In this document: positions 9,883 through 17,627 of the stretch, one piece after another | How positions within the stretch are numbered: position 1 is the stretch's first letter | How the letters are laid out: each line of letters opens with the position of its first letter | Origin: Flavobacterium sp. UBA2787 | GTDB lineage: Bacteria; Bacteroidota; Bacteroidia; Flavobacteriales; Flavobacteriaceae | DNA: 64,000 bases | Direction: 5' to 3' | NCBI GenBank assembly: GCA_002352205.1 | Contig: DEHZ01000010.1 | Coordinates: forward strand, 434,245-498,244 | Program-made: the position numbers and the translations under genes | The notes under the pieces: generated by a model | Databases searched by the model: none | Told to the model about the DNA's origin: nothing | The model's input: only the letters and a program-made list of their open reading frames with translations

Positions 9883-11760
9883 ATGAGAAACAGCAGATAC
9901 ATAATTTTCTTTTTGCTAATAAGCCAGATTTTATTGGCTCAAAAACCATCGCTCAAAAAAGCAAACGAACTTTTTGCGAATAAAGCCTATGTGGAAGCAG
10001 CAAAAATGTATGAAAAGTTTAAGGAAAAGCAAGACCAAAATGTTTTACAAAATTTAGGAGACTCTTATTATTATAATGCTCAAATGAAGTTTGCCGCAGA
10101 TAATTATGGCAATTTAGTTTTTAAATACAAAGACAGCGTAAAACCGGACTATTTATTTAGATATGCTCACGCATTAAAAGGAATTGAAGATTATGAGCGA
10201 GGCGATAAAATCATGAGTGATTATTTAAAATATCCTGTAGATACTAAAAAATTCAAAGAACATCTCAACAACATTGTACCTTATAATTACAAGGTCAACC
10301 AAATGACCAGAAGTACCAGCACTGGCGATTTCGGAATTTCATTTTTTGGAGAAAAAGTTGTTTTTGCGTCGTTAAGAAGTGAAGAAAGTCCGCTCTATAA
10401 ATGGAATGAAAAACCGTATTTAGATTTATATGAAGCTACCGTTTCAAAAGATGGTATATTAGAAAATATCAAACCTTTCTCAGAGCAAATCAATACCAAA
10501 ACGCACGAAAGTAATGCCGTTTTTACCAAAGATGGCAAAACAATGTATTTTAGTAGAACTAATGATAAGCAAGTTCAGGTTGGTGAAGAAAAATTTGCTT
10601 CGGTTAAACTTTTTAGAGCTGAATTAGTTGAAAATGAATGGACAAATGTGGAAGAATTGCCATTTTCCAGCGATCAGTTTTCCACACAACATCCGGCTTT
10701 GAGTGTGGATGAAAAGAAATTGTATTTTTCGAGTGATAGACCCGAATCGTTAGGTTCTTTTGATATTTTTTATGTTGATATTTTAGAAGATGGAGGATTT
10801 ACAGAACCGCAAAATTTAGGTAATAATATCAACACCATTCATAGAGAGCAATTTCCTTTTGTGGCAGAAGATGGAACATTATATTTTGCTTCCGATGGCT
10901 TACAAGGTTTGGGTGGTTTGGATATTTTTATGGCACGAATTTATAATGATGAATATGGAAAGCCAATCAATTTAGGCGAAACCATCAATACCGGAATGGA
11001 TGATTTTGCTTATGTTTTAAAAAGCGGAGAAAACTTAGGTTATTTTGCTTCCAATAGAAAAGGAACAGATAATCTTTATTCGTTTATTAGAGAAGAAAAT
11101 GAACGACGATTTGTTGTAGAAGGTGATGTTCGAGATAAAATATCCAAAGAATTATTGCCTGGCACAACGGTTACGTTATATGATATGGATGATAAATTAA
11201 TCGGTCAATTAGTGGTAGGTGCAGATGCAGATTATGTGTTTAATTCTGAGCCCAATACGAAGTATAAAATTGTAGCCGAAAGAGATTTTTACATATCAAA
11301 AGAAGAAACATTTGAAACCACCGATGATGGAAGAGTGCGTTTTACGATTGAATTAGAAATTGAATCGTATGATGATGCTGAAGAAATTATTGTGACCAAA
11401 GACGATGGATTAGTATATATTCAATTGGAAAACATTTATTTTGATTTGAATAAATGGGACATTAAAGAAGAAGCCGCCAGAACATTGGATGTTTTGGTTG
11501 CAATTATGAAAAAATATCCTCGTATGGAAATTGAATTAGGTGCTCACACCGATTCAAGAGCTTCAGATGCTTATAATTTACGCTTGTCGCACGATAGAGC
11601 AGGAGCAGCATTAGAATATTTAGTTTCAAACGGAATTAGTCGAAATCGTATGCGATCTAAAGGTTATGGTGAGCGTGTTCAGTTGATTAAATGTGGTGAT
11701 AACTGTTCAGAAGTAGAACATTCTATTAACCGTCGATGCGAATTTATAATTTTGAAATAA
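9883..11760 (+). CDS. OmpA-family protein with TPR-like and PD40 repeats
   Basis: The 625-aa protein has a signal peptide (MRNSRYIIFFLLIS to LLAQK), TPR-like helices (about 25-130), WD40/PD40-like beta-propeller blades with repeated YFSSDRP / YFASDG motifs (about 150-420), a carboxypeptidase-regulatory-like beta-sandwich (about 425-515), and a C-terminal OmpA domain (IYFDLNKWDI, ELGAHTDSRASDAYN, LSHDRA). OmpA domains bind peptidoglycan. This architecture is standard behind PorP/SprF genes and resembles the T9SS component PorE. The ATG at 9883 lies just after the PorP stop; an in-frame ATG at 9841 would overlap that gene and precede the signal peptide. Confidence 0.9.
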   Translation: MRNSRYIIFFLLISQILLAQKPSLKKANELFANKAYVEAAKMYEKFKEKQDQNVLQNLGDSYYYNAQMKFAADNYGNLVFKYKDSVKPDYLFRYAHALKGIEDYERGDKIMSDYLKYPVDTKKFKEHLNNIVPYNYKVNQMTRSTSTGDFGISFFGEKVVFASLRSEESPLYKWNEKPYLDLYEATVSKDGILENIKPFSEQINTKTHESNAVFTKDGKTMYFSRTNDKQVQVGEEKFASVKLFRAELVENEWTNVEELPFSSDQFSTQHPALSVDEKKLYFSSDRPESLGSFDIFYVDILEDGGFTEPQNLGNNINTIHREQFPFVAEDGTLYFASDGLQGLGGLDIFMARIYNDEYGKPINLGETINTGMDDFAYVLKSGENLGYFASNRKGTDNLYSFIREENERRFVVEGDVRDKISKELLPGTTVTLYDMDDKLIGQLVVGADADYVFNSEPNTKYKIVAERDFYISKEETFETTDDGRVRFTIELEIESYDDAEEIIVTKDDGLVYIQLENIYFDLNKWDIKEEAARTLDVLVAIMKKYPRMEIELGAHTDSRASDAYNLRLSHDRAGAALEYLVSNGISRNRMRSKGYGERVQLIKCGDNCSEVEHSINRRCEFIILK

Positions 11761-12333
11761 TTATTTGATTACCAAATCATATTTAGAGAGCAATCCTTTT
11801 AAACCTTCGGTTGAAAAGATTGCCCTTTTCATTTTATTTTTTTCGGGATCAATGACGAAATCATAACTTGAATAAAAGTCGGCTTTTTGAAGATTTGTAT
11901 CAATAAAAACCGCTCTTCTCAAATTACAATTATCAAACAAAGCCTCCGTTAAATCACTATTCATAAAATCTACAGAAATCATACTACAATTAATAAATTG
12001 CATCTTTTTTAATTTCAAAGCATAAAATTGAGCATAATCCAACAAACAATTCGTAAAATTAAAATTATAAATCACTTGATCTGTCATCGCAAAATTCACC
12101 GATGTAAAATCGCATCCAACAAACTGAACATCTCTTAAGGATACATAATTGATTTTCGTTTCTCTGAAAATGCAATCATAAAACGTGCATTCAACAAACA
12201 TCACTCCGGCGAAATCACAAGCCGTAAAATCGCAGTTTCTAAAAATACATTGCTCAAATTCATTATAACGAATAGATGAATTTTCATAAACAACGTCCTT
12301 AATTTCTTTATCGTAACTATAATCTGATTTCAT
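11761..12333 (-). CDS. Pentapeptide-repeat protein
   Basis: The 190-aa protein consists of A(D/N)LXX-type pentapeptides, for example CDFTACDFAGVMFVECTF, LTEALFDNCNLRRAVF and TNLQKADF, which fold as a right-handed quadrilateral beta-helix. It has no signal peptide, so it is probably cytoplasmic. Length is near that of Qnr-type and MfpA-type proteins, but the Qnr loops cannot be recognised, so gyrase protection is only one possibility. It converges on the OmpA gene with adjacent stop codons. Upstream lies a region with a tRNA-like fragment and a long inverted repeat. Confidence 0.85.
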   Translation of the reverse strand: MKSDYSYDKEIKDVVYENSSIRYNEFEQCIFRNCDFTACDFAGVMFVECTFYDCIFRETKINYVSLRDVQFVGCDFTSVNFAMTDQVIYNFNFTNCLLDYAQFYALKLKKMQFINCSMISVDFMNSDLTEALFDNCNLRRAVFIDTNLQKADFYSSYDFVIDPEKNKMKRAIFSTEGLKGLLSKYDLVIK

Positions 12334-12348
12334 TTTTGCTATTTTTTC

Positions 12349-12365
12349 GTGACATCGACTGGATT
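12349..12365. repeat. Partial copy of the tRNA-Arg 3' end
   Basis: GTGACATCGACTGGATT matches the tRNA-Arg 3' end plus one flanking base at 12530-12546 at 16 of 17 positions. The copies are 181 bp apart in the same orientation. Duplicated tRNA 3' ends are typical attachment-site scars, but the enclosed DNA has no integrase, so this may be the remnant of a lost element or of a second tRNA gene. Confidence 0.55.
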
Positions 12366-12432
12366 AACATTGTTGATCCAGAATGAACTCCTTGTTGGAA
12401 ATGAAAAGTTTTTTCAATCAGAGATTTAAAAA

Positions 12433-12496
12433 CTTTTTTGTTAGTAATTTTGAATTTTATGAGCAAGCTCAACATTCAAAATTACTAACAAAAAAG
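12433..12496. repeat. Perfect 23-bp inverted repeat with 18-nt loop
   Basis: The arms 12433-12455 (CTTTTTTGTTAGTAATTTTG...) and 12474-12496 are exact reverse complements. The loop contains a GAGC/GCTC mini-palindrome. The right arm runs into the tRNA terminator. A long AT-rich perfect palindrome like this could be a stem-loop transcript end, a small non-autonomous element or a structured RNA. No coding function is seen. Confidence 0.8.
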
Positions 12497-12520
12497 CCCT
12501 AAGCTTTCGCTTGGGCTTTT
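12489..12520 (-). terminator. Terminator downstream of tRNA-Arg
   Basis: On the minus strand GCCCAAGC-GAAA-GCTTAGGGC is followed by six T residues, 11 bp past the tRNA 3' end. The GAAA tetraloop and the single bulge make a convincing intrinsic terminator. Confidence 0.82.
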
Positions 12521-12530
12521 CATTCTTAAG

Positions 12531-12604
12531 TGACCTCGACTGGATTCAAACCAGTAACCTTCTGAGCCGTAATCAGATGCGCTATTCAGTTGCGCCACGA
12601 GGCC
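12531..12604 (-). tRNA. tRNA-Arg (anticodon ACG)
   Basis: Read on the minus strand, a 74-nt cloverleaf starts GGCCTCG, pairs with the 3' CGAGGTC (one G-U pair) and ends with discriminator A. The anticodon stem TCTGA/TCAGA encloses loop TTACGGC, giving anticodon ACG. The T arm is ACTGG-TTTGAAT-CCAGT. CCA is not encoded. A consensus promoter and a terminator flank it. Confidence 0.96.
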
Positions 12605-12616
12605 TTAATGCGGGTG

Positions 12617-12646
12617 CAAATATAGTTATTTTTATGTAACTTGCAA
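12617..12646 (-). promoter_or_regulatory. Consensus promoter for tRNA-Arg
   Basis: On the minus strand TTG (12646-12644), 19 nt, then TATATTTG (12624-12617) is a perfect Bacteroidota -33/-7 promoter placed 12 bp before the mature tRNA 5' end. Confidence 0.85.
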
Positions 12647-12675
12647 ACCAAATTTAGTTTAAAAACCACTTTTTT

Positions 12676-13188
12676 ATGGCTCTTGAAAAATATATTCGTG
12701 ACATTGCTGACTTTCCTAAAAAAGGTATTGTTTTTAAGGACATTACGCCGTTACTTAATAGTTCAGAAGCAACGTCAGAATGCTTGAAACTGCTCTTAGA
12801 AAGTTTAAATAATCAGAAAATTGATAAAGTTGTGGGTGTAGAAAGTCGCGGTTTCTTCTTTGCAACGTTGTTAGCTCAAGAATTAAAAGCGGGATTTATT
12901 CCGGTGCGAAAACCGAAAAAACTTCCTTTTGAAACCATTTCAGCTTCCTACGAATTGGAATATGGTTCAGATTCGTTGGAAATTCACATCGATGCAATTC
13001 AAAAAGGAGATAAAGTTTTAATTCACGATGATGTGTTAGCCACCGGAGGAACAGCAAAAGCAGTTTGTGAATTAGTAGAAAAATTAGGAGGAGAAATTAT
13101 TCAAGTGAATTTTTTAATGGAATTATCCTTCTTAAACGGAAGAGAAAAAATAAAAGAATATCCTGTTTTTGCGGCGATAACGTATTAA
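12676..13188 (+). CDS. apt: Adenine phosphoribosyltransferase
   Basis: The enzyme salvages adenine with PRPP to give AMP in the cytoplasm. The 170-aa length is typical. The N-terminus MALEKYIRDIADFPKKGIVF, the VGVESRGFFF loop, RKPKKLPF and the PRPP-binding motif VLIHDDVLATGGTA are all present. The gene is divergent from tRNA-Arg and its stop overlaps that of a small gene on the other strand by 4 bp. Confidence 0.96.
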   Translation: MALEKYIRDIADFPKKGIVFKDITPLLNSSEATSECLKLLLESLNNQKIDKVVGVESRGFFFATLLAQELKAGFIPVRKPKKLPFETISASYELEYGSDSLEIHIDAIQKGDKVLIHDDVLATGGTAKAVCELVEKLGGEIIQVNFLMELSFLNGREKIKEYPVFAAITY

Positions 13189-13334
13189 TTATTTTTATCC
13201 AAAGCTCGTGTTGTCACAAAATATCGCCAACCGATAATCGCCATTTGCCATTTTTTGGCTTTGGCTAAATCTAATTGCTTTTTGCTAAAGCTTGGAAGCA
13301 ATAATTTATTGAGTTTGGCTAATAATGAATACAT
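13185..13334 (-). CDS. Small basic hypothetical protein (49 aa)
   Basis: An uninterrupted frame from an ATG at 13334 to a TAA overlapping the apt stop encodes MYSLLAKLNKLLLPSFSKKQ, continuing with KAKKWQMAIIGWRYFVTTRA and ending LDKNN. It is rich in Lys, Leu and Trp, has no clear membrane segment, and may be amphipathic. AAAAAAAGAG precedes the start. The tight convergent fit between apt and the terminator, together with its sensible composition, argue that it is a real gene. I do not recognise a family and infer no function. Confidence 0.6.
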   Translation of the reverse strand: MYSLLAKLNKLLLPSFSKKQLDLAKAKKWQMAIIGWRYFVTTRALDKNN

Positions 13335-13356
13335 ACTCTTTTTTTACAAAAATAAT

Positions 13357-13389
13357 AAAAAACGGCTACCAATTATGATAGCCGTTTTT
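13357..13389. terminator. Bidirectional terminator
   Basis: AAAACGGCTA and TAGCCGTTTTT form a 10-bp stem around a 10-nt loop, with A and T tracts on both sides. It lies 11 bp past the M56 stop on the minus strand. Confidence 0.82.
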
Positions 13390-13399
13390 GTTTTCAGAA

Positions 13400-15172
13400 T
13401 TATTGTTTTTTCCGGCTGGTCTTTTCCAATTCTTCTCTTGCTTTTTCTAGTTCTTCTCGAGCTTTTTCCAACTCTTTTTTAGCTAACTCAATTTCTTTTT
13501 TAGAGTTTTCTAGGTCTAATTTAGACCATTCTATATTTTCTCTCGATTTCATAATTTGAACTCTCGATTTTTCTATTTCAGGTCTAATTCTTGCCATTTC
13601 AGCTTTTGCTTTTTCAATTGCTTCACCTCTGAGTTTCTTTAAGTTTTCTTTAGATATAACAACATCGTCATCTTTTGTTTCCCAATTAAAAGTGTAACTA
13701 AAGTTCTCTTCATTTTCAATTTCGGCTATAATTTCATCTGTATCTACAATTACTTCGCCATTTACGATAACTTCGGTTTTATTCTTCCCGTCTTTATCCT
13801 TTCTAATTATCACCGTTTTTTCAGATTTGTGTGGATAGGATGGAGCAGAAGGAACGTCAAGAAAATCAACTCCGTCTGGAAATTCAGGTGCTTCGGGTAC
13901 TTCCGGCATTTCGAAACTGAAATCGTAATCATTGGCATCGCCACTTATCACAATAGTTTTTTCACCATTTGTAAATATTTTTCTTCTTTCCGGTTTTCCG
14001 TATCCTACAGAAACAATACCATCTTTATCTTTGGAAGCAAAAACAGTAAACGATTTTATAGGCTCATTTCCTGAGAATTGATATGTTTCCGATTTACCTT
14101 TTCCTGTTCCTGCTTTTAAGTCAACTTTAATTGATGTAATTTCTCCTTTTGTATTTCGTTTTACCTTTGAAAATTTTAAGTCAGCATCAAATTCCCTTTT
14201 GAAAATTTCTTTTTCTTTTTTCATTTCAGCATCAGTCGTATTTTTATTAATATCCATTCGAATAATAATTTCGTCCAATGATTTGTTGATACTAGTTGTT
14301 GTAAATCTTTCTTGGGCAATGACATTCGTCTGAAATATAATAACAAAACAAATTAGAATAGGAATTACTAGGAGATACTTGAGTGAATTTTGCTTTTTTG
14401 ATTGATTTGTGTTTAACATAACGATTCGTTTTTTGATTAATGATTGATTAAAATGATTAGTAATAGAAAGGTAGTTTTGATTAGTCACCACCCGTAATAA
14501 TGCTTTTTGATAATTAGTTTTATTTTCGCAATATTGAATTGCCTTTTGATCTGCAATGTATTCTAAATTTTGAACAATGGCTTTTTTATACCAACACATA
14601 AATGGATTGAACCAAAATAGCACACAGAACAAATTGGCTACTAAAATGTCGGCTGAATGTTTCTCTCGGCTGTGAACTTTTTCGTGTAATAAGATACTTT
14701 CTAACTCCTCATCAGTATATAAATCCGGATTAACGGCGATGTAATTAAAAAAGGAGAAAGGAGCCAAATTTTCAGTTAAATTGACTAAGGAATAAGTTTC
14801 TCTTTTAAATTTTTCTTTTTGGGATAAAAGTCGCATCACCGATGCAAGGTTAATAACAACTTTTATAAATAAAAAGATAGTAATTACTATATAAAGACAT
14901 GTGATAACAAGAGACCAATCAAAAGGAGAAGATTCTTGCACAGATATAGGATGAGATGTATCATATTCTAAATAATTTTGAGGTTGAGGATCAACATAAA
15001 TGATTTTTGTAAACGTGTATAAAGGCAACAATACCGAGGTCAATAAACCTAGAATCAAATACCATCTGTTGGCATTAAAAAATGTCTCTTTTTGCAGCAA
15101 AAAATAGTAGGCCATAAAAAAGACTGTCAATAACCCACTTGCTTTGGCAACATATAGAAAAAAGTTTTCCAT
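13400..15172 (-). CDS. BlaR1-like M56 family membrane metallopeptidase
   Basis: The 590-aa protein has membrane segments at about residues 4-27, 38-55, 85-110 and near 270-290, with the zinc motif HEKVH at about 163-167 on the cytoplasmic side, followed by a second glutamate region (NLEYIADQKA). The remainder is outside the membrane: a beta-rich Lys/Glu region and a C-terminal coiled coil of repeated ELEKAREE. BlaR1/MecR1 proteins sense a signal and lead to cleavage of the partner repressor. No penicillin-binding sensor domain is present here, so the signal is unknown. The start at 15172 (TAG-T-ATG after blaI) is preferred to an in-frame TTG at 15190. It is translationally coupled to the repressor gene. 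Confidence 0.88.
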   Translation of the reverse strand: MENFFLYVAKASGLLTVFFMAYYFLLQKETFFNANRWYLILGLLTSVLLPLYTFTKIIYVDPQPQNYLEYDTSHPISVQESSPFDWSLVITCLYIVITIFLFIKVVINLASVMRLLSQKEKFKRETYSLVNLTENLAPFSFFNYIAVNPDLYTDEELESILLHEKVHSREKHSADILVANLFCVLFWFNPFMCWYKKAIVQNLEYIADQKAIQYCENKTNYQKALLRVVTNQNYLSITNHFNQSLIKKRIVMLNTNQSKKQNSLKYLLVIPILICFVIIFQTNVIAQERFTTTSINKSLDEIIIRMDINKNTTDAEMKKEKEIFKREFDADLKFSKVKRNTKGEITSIKVDLKAGTGKGKSETYQFSGNEPIKSFTVFASKDKDGIVSVGYGKPERRKIFTNGEKTIVISGDANDYDFSFEMPEVPEAPEFPDGVDFLDVPSAPSYPHKSEKTVIIRKDKDGKNKTEVIVNGEVIVDTDEIIAEIENEENFSYTFNWETKDDDVVISKENLKKLRGEAIEKAKAEMARIRPEIEKSRVQIMKSRENIEWSKLDLENSKKEIELAKKELEKAREELEKAREELEKTSRKKQ

Positions 15173-15173
15173 A

Positions 15174-15533
15174 CTATTTCTTTTTTTCAATAATAGCTAA
15201 AATCTCTCTAAGTTCTTCGGCAGAAATTTTTTCTTCTTCCGCAAAAAAAGAAACCATACTCTTATATGAGTTATTAAAATAATTCTCAATTGCAGTATTC
15301 ATAAATGTTTTGCGGTACTTTTCCATACTAATTATAGGGAAGTACTGATGCGTGTTTCCATACGCTTGATGAGAAACATATCCTTTCTCCTCTAAATTCC
15401 TAATAATAGTCGATAGGGTGTTATAATGCGGTTGATCTTCCTTAATTTCAGCCATCACATCTTTTACGAATGCTTTTTCTAGCTTCCATAAAATGTGCAT
15501 AATTTCTTCTTCTTTATTCGTGAGCTTTTGCAT
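15174..15533 (-). CDS. BlaI/MecI/CopY family transcriptional repressor
   Basis: This 119-aa winged-helix protein begins MQKLTNKEEEIMHILWKLEKAFVKDVM and has the recognition-helix region YNTLSTIIRNLEEKGYVSHQ typical of BlaI/MecI. The C-terminal half is the dimerisation arm, and the conserved region cleaved by the M56 partner is expected there. It is encoded one base upstream of that partner. Palindromic sites directly upstream suggest autoregulation. Confidence 0.93.
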   Translation of the reverse strand: MQKLTNKEEEIMHILWKLEKAFVKDVMAEIKEDQPHYNTLSTIIRNLEEKGYVSHQAYGNTHQYFPIISMEKYRKTFMNTAIENYFNNSYKSMVSFFAEEEKISAEELREILAIIEKKK

Positions 15534-15570
15534 AGTTGTAAAGTTTAAAACAAACCTACAACTATTTTTT

Positions 15571-15604
15571 TAGTTACACAACTATAAAATTAGTTATTTA
15601 ACTA
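15571..15604. promoter_or_regulatory. Two candidate BlaI-type operators
   Basis: TAGTTACACAACTA (15571-15584) and TAGTTATTTAACTA (15591-15604) are 5+4+5 palindromes whose centres are 20 bp apart, so they lie on the same DNA face. A further 9-bp inverted pair ATAGTTGTA (15532-15540) / TACAACTAT (15557-15565) touches the repressor start. They lie between blaI and the divergent lipoprotein gene and could control both. Confidence 0.65.
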
Positions 15605-15615
15605 ATAATTAAGTT

Positions 15616-15649
15616 TTGTTTTTTATTTCATAATTTTATTTTAAATTTG
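15616..15649 (+). promoter_or_regulatory. Promoter of the 15670 lipoprotein gene
   Basis: TTG at 15616-15618 and a perfect -7 element TAAATTTG at 15642-15649 (spacer 23 nt, at the long end of the range) lie 20 bp before the ATG. Confidence 0.6.
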
Positions 15650-15669
15650 TATCTGATAATCAAACAATT

Positions 15670-16083
15670 ATGAGATTTTGTGTAATTACTATATTGATTA
15701 TTCTTGTGTCTTGTTCCCATCAAACTAGTGAACCGGAAAATCCTGCATACACTTATTTAAAGAATAAAAATTTTGTGATTACAAATTTTACTATTGATTT
15801 AATTGATGAAACAGAACTGTTTTCAGACTATGTCTTTGCTTTTAAAAGTAATAACACAGTTGATGTAATTGGAAGTGATAATAGTGTATCCGGCAGTTGG
15901 AGTGTTTTTTACATAACATTGGAAGGACAGTTTTTAAGCTATAATAATTTCAAAATGCACTTGAACAATTCTGATGCACAACTTCAAAAACTAAATGATG
16001 AATTTATAATTTCACTTAGTTCACCAAATGAAATGGCTATGTATTCAACTAGTAAAAATTTGAGATTTACAGCGATAGATTAA
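15670..16083 (+). CDS. Small lipoprotein of unknown function
   Basis: The 137-aa protein starts with a lipoprotein signal (MRFCVITILIILVSC) whose lipobox LVSC puts the acylated cysteine at residue 15. The mature part is beta-rich, with the pattern FKSNNTVDVIGSD followed by GSWSVFYI, reminiscent of small lipocalin-like lipoproteins of flavobacteria, but that resemblance is weak. It is divergent from the BlaI/M56 pair across the candidate operators, so it may be a target of that repressor. Its stop overlaps the MFS gene stop by a few bases. Confidence 0.7.
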   Translation: MRFCVITILIILVSCSHQTSEPENPAYTYLKNKNFVITNFTIDLIDETELFSDYVFAFKSNNTVDVIGSDNSVSGSWSVFYITLEGQFLSYNNFKMHLNNSDAQLQKLNDEFIISLSSPNEMAMYSTSKNLRFTAID

Positions 16084-17291
16084 TTTTCCTGCCTAACCAT
16101 TTTCATCACCCAAAATGAACATGCAACGGCTACCAATCCTAATGTTCCCATTACAACCCAATTGGTCAAGTAACCAAAATGATCAAAAATATTCATACCT
16201 GTTTTCGAACTCATAATGTGAGCTAAGCTAAAACTCATAGAATAAAAAGCCATATAGCGTCCCTCTTGTCCACGTGGAGCACGACCTAAGGCAAATGAAT
16301 TGGAAAATGGAAATGCAAAAATTTCTCCAAAAGTCAAAAATAAAATATTGATGACTAAAATACCGGCCCAAACATTTAATAACAAAACATAAAACCCTAA
16401 AGCCATAAACAACGATCCAACTAAAACAAGTTTTACTTTATTCACTTGCTTGCGATCAAAGTAATTCACAATGGGCATTTCCAACAAAAAGACCAAAAAA
16501 CCATTAAGGGTTAAGAGTAACCCGGTTTCAAATTCCGTCAAGCCATAAGCCTTTTGATGATAGAGTGGAAGCGTAGTAAATAGTTGAAAGAAAATCATTC
16601 CCGTGATAAAAATCACTAATAAAAATACCCAAAACGGACGATCGCTGTAAACCGATTTCACCGCAACATTTTCAGAAACTGCATTTTCTTCAATTAGTTT
16701 TTTCTTTTCTTTTACCAACAACCAGAAAATAGAAATCGCAATAATACAAGAAGCACCATCAACCCAAAACAAACCGTGATAACCAATATTCATGATAATC
16801 AATCCACCCATAGCCGGACCGGCCGCAAAACCTAAGTTAACTGCCAATCTAACCAAAGTCAGAGCTCGCGTACGGTTTTCAGGCTTGGCATAAGTACTGA
16901 GTGAAACAAACATTGCCGGACGAAACATATCGGCAATAGTCATAATCACAAACATTGCAATACACAGTCCATAAAAAGAGGTCACATATTGAAGACCAAA
17001 AAACAACAAGCCACTTACAAATAAGCTGAAAATCATTACTTTGTAAAAACCAATACTATCCGTGAGTTTTCCGCCCAAATAAGATCCTAACATCGAACCC
17101 AAACCAAAAAATACCATAATTGTTCCCACATCCGAATAACTAAAACTCAAATCTTCATTCAAATATTTAGTCAAAAAAGGCAACACCATCGTACCCGCTC
17201 TGTTGATAAAAGTAATCAACGTCAGAATCCAAATTTCCCTCCTAAAACCTCGAAAAGAATTGATATAACGATTAAAAGCAGTTTTGAGCAT
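16080..17291 (-). CDS. Major facilitator superfamily transporter
   Basis: The 403-aa protein has about 12 membrane segments in two halves, the MFS signature GGKLTDSIG after helix 2, and RTRALTLVRLAVNLGFAAGPAMGG in helices 4-5. It resembles MdtH/YfcJ-like drug or metabolite exporters, but the substrate cannot be told. The ATG at 17291 (MLKTAFNRYIN) is chosen because a perfect -7 element at 17311-17318 would place the transcription start after the upstream in-frame ATG at 17321. Confidence 0.88.
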   Translation of the reverse strand: MLKTAFNRYINSFRGFRREIWILTLITFINRAGTMVLPFLTKYLNEDLSFSYSDVGTIMVFFGLGSMLGSYLGGKLTDSIGFYKVMIFSLFVSGLLFFGLQYVTSFYGLCIAMFVIMTIADMFRPAMFVSLSTYAKPENRTRALTLVRLAVNLGFAAGPAMGGLIIMNIGYHGLFWVDGASCIIAISIFWLLVKEKKKLIEENAVSENVAVKSVYSDRPFWVFLLVIFITGMIFFQLFTTLPLYHQKAYGLTEFETGLLLTLNGFLVFLLEMPIVNYFDRKQVNKVKLVLVGSLFMALGFYVLLLNVWAGILVINILFLTFGEIFAFPFSNSFALGRAPRGQEGRYMAFYSMSFSLAHIMSSKTGMNIFDHFGYLTNWVVMGTLGLVAVACSFWVMKMVRQEN

Positions 17292-17310
17292 CGGTAAAAA
17301 TTGAGTAGTG

Positions 17311-17318
17311 CAAAGGTA
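17311..17318 (-). promoter_or_regulatory. -7 element of the MFS gene promoter
   Basis: On the minus strand TACCTTTG matches TAnnTTTG exactly, 20 bp before the ATG at 17291. No good TTG is seen at -33. Confidence 0.5.
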
Positions 17319-17339
17319 CAAAGTTGCGTGTGTTTAAAA

Positions 17340-17560
17340 AGCTATCATAACAACAAAAAATGTGTATGATTTTTTCAGAAGCTATTCCGGCTATCCGTTA
17401 CAAGCTTTTTTGTCTTGTTGTTTTTTTCTAAGGCAAAAAAAAGCGACCAAAGGAAGCTCTTTTTTTGCCAAGAAAAAATACAACAATCCTTCAAAAGGCT
17501 TTTCACTTCTATCCGGGCTATGGTATTGTGCTTCAAAAGAAAAATTAATTCAATGATGCC
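17340..17560. repeat. Gene-free stretch with a probable dispersed intergenic repeat
   Basis: The 336 bp between the MFS gene and the amylase hold no convincing gene. The core has paired phrases CTATTCCGGCTATCC (about 17380) and CTATCCGGGCTATGG (about 17510) around AAGGCAAAAAAAAGCGACC and its near inverse CTTTTTTTGCCAAG. The layout of short G/C-rich blocks in AT-rich DNA is that of a Flavobacterium intergenic repeat. Family membership is inferred, because only one copy is in this window. Confidence 0.45.
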
Positions 17561-17627
17561 ATTTCAATTAAAAAGATGTAGCCTTTTTATTTATATTTAT
17601 ACATTCAAAATCAAATTCTTGTTCACT

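Noticed and set aside
17415-17627. Upstream extension of the amylase frame
   Set aside because: It runs through repeat-like intergenic DNA and would bury the lipoprotein signal that starts at 17628.
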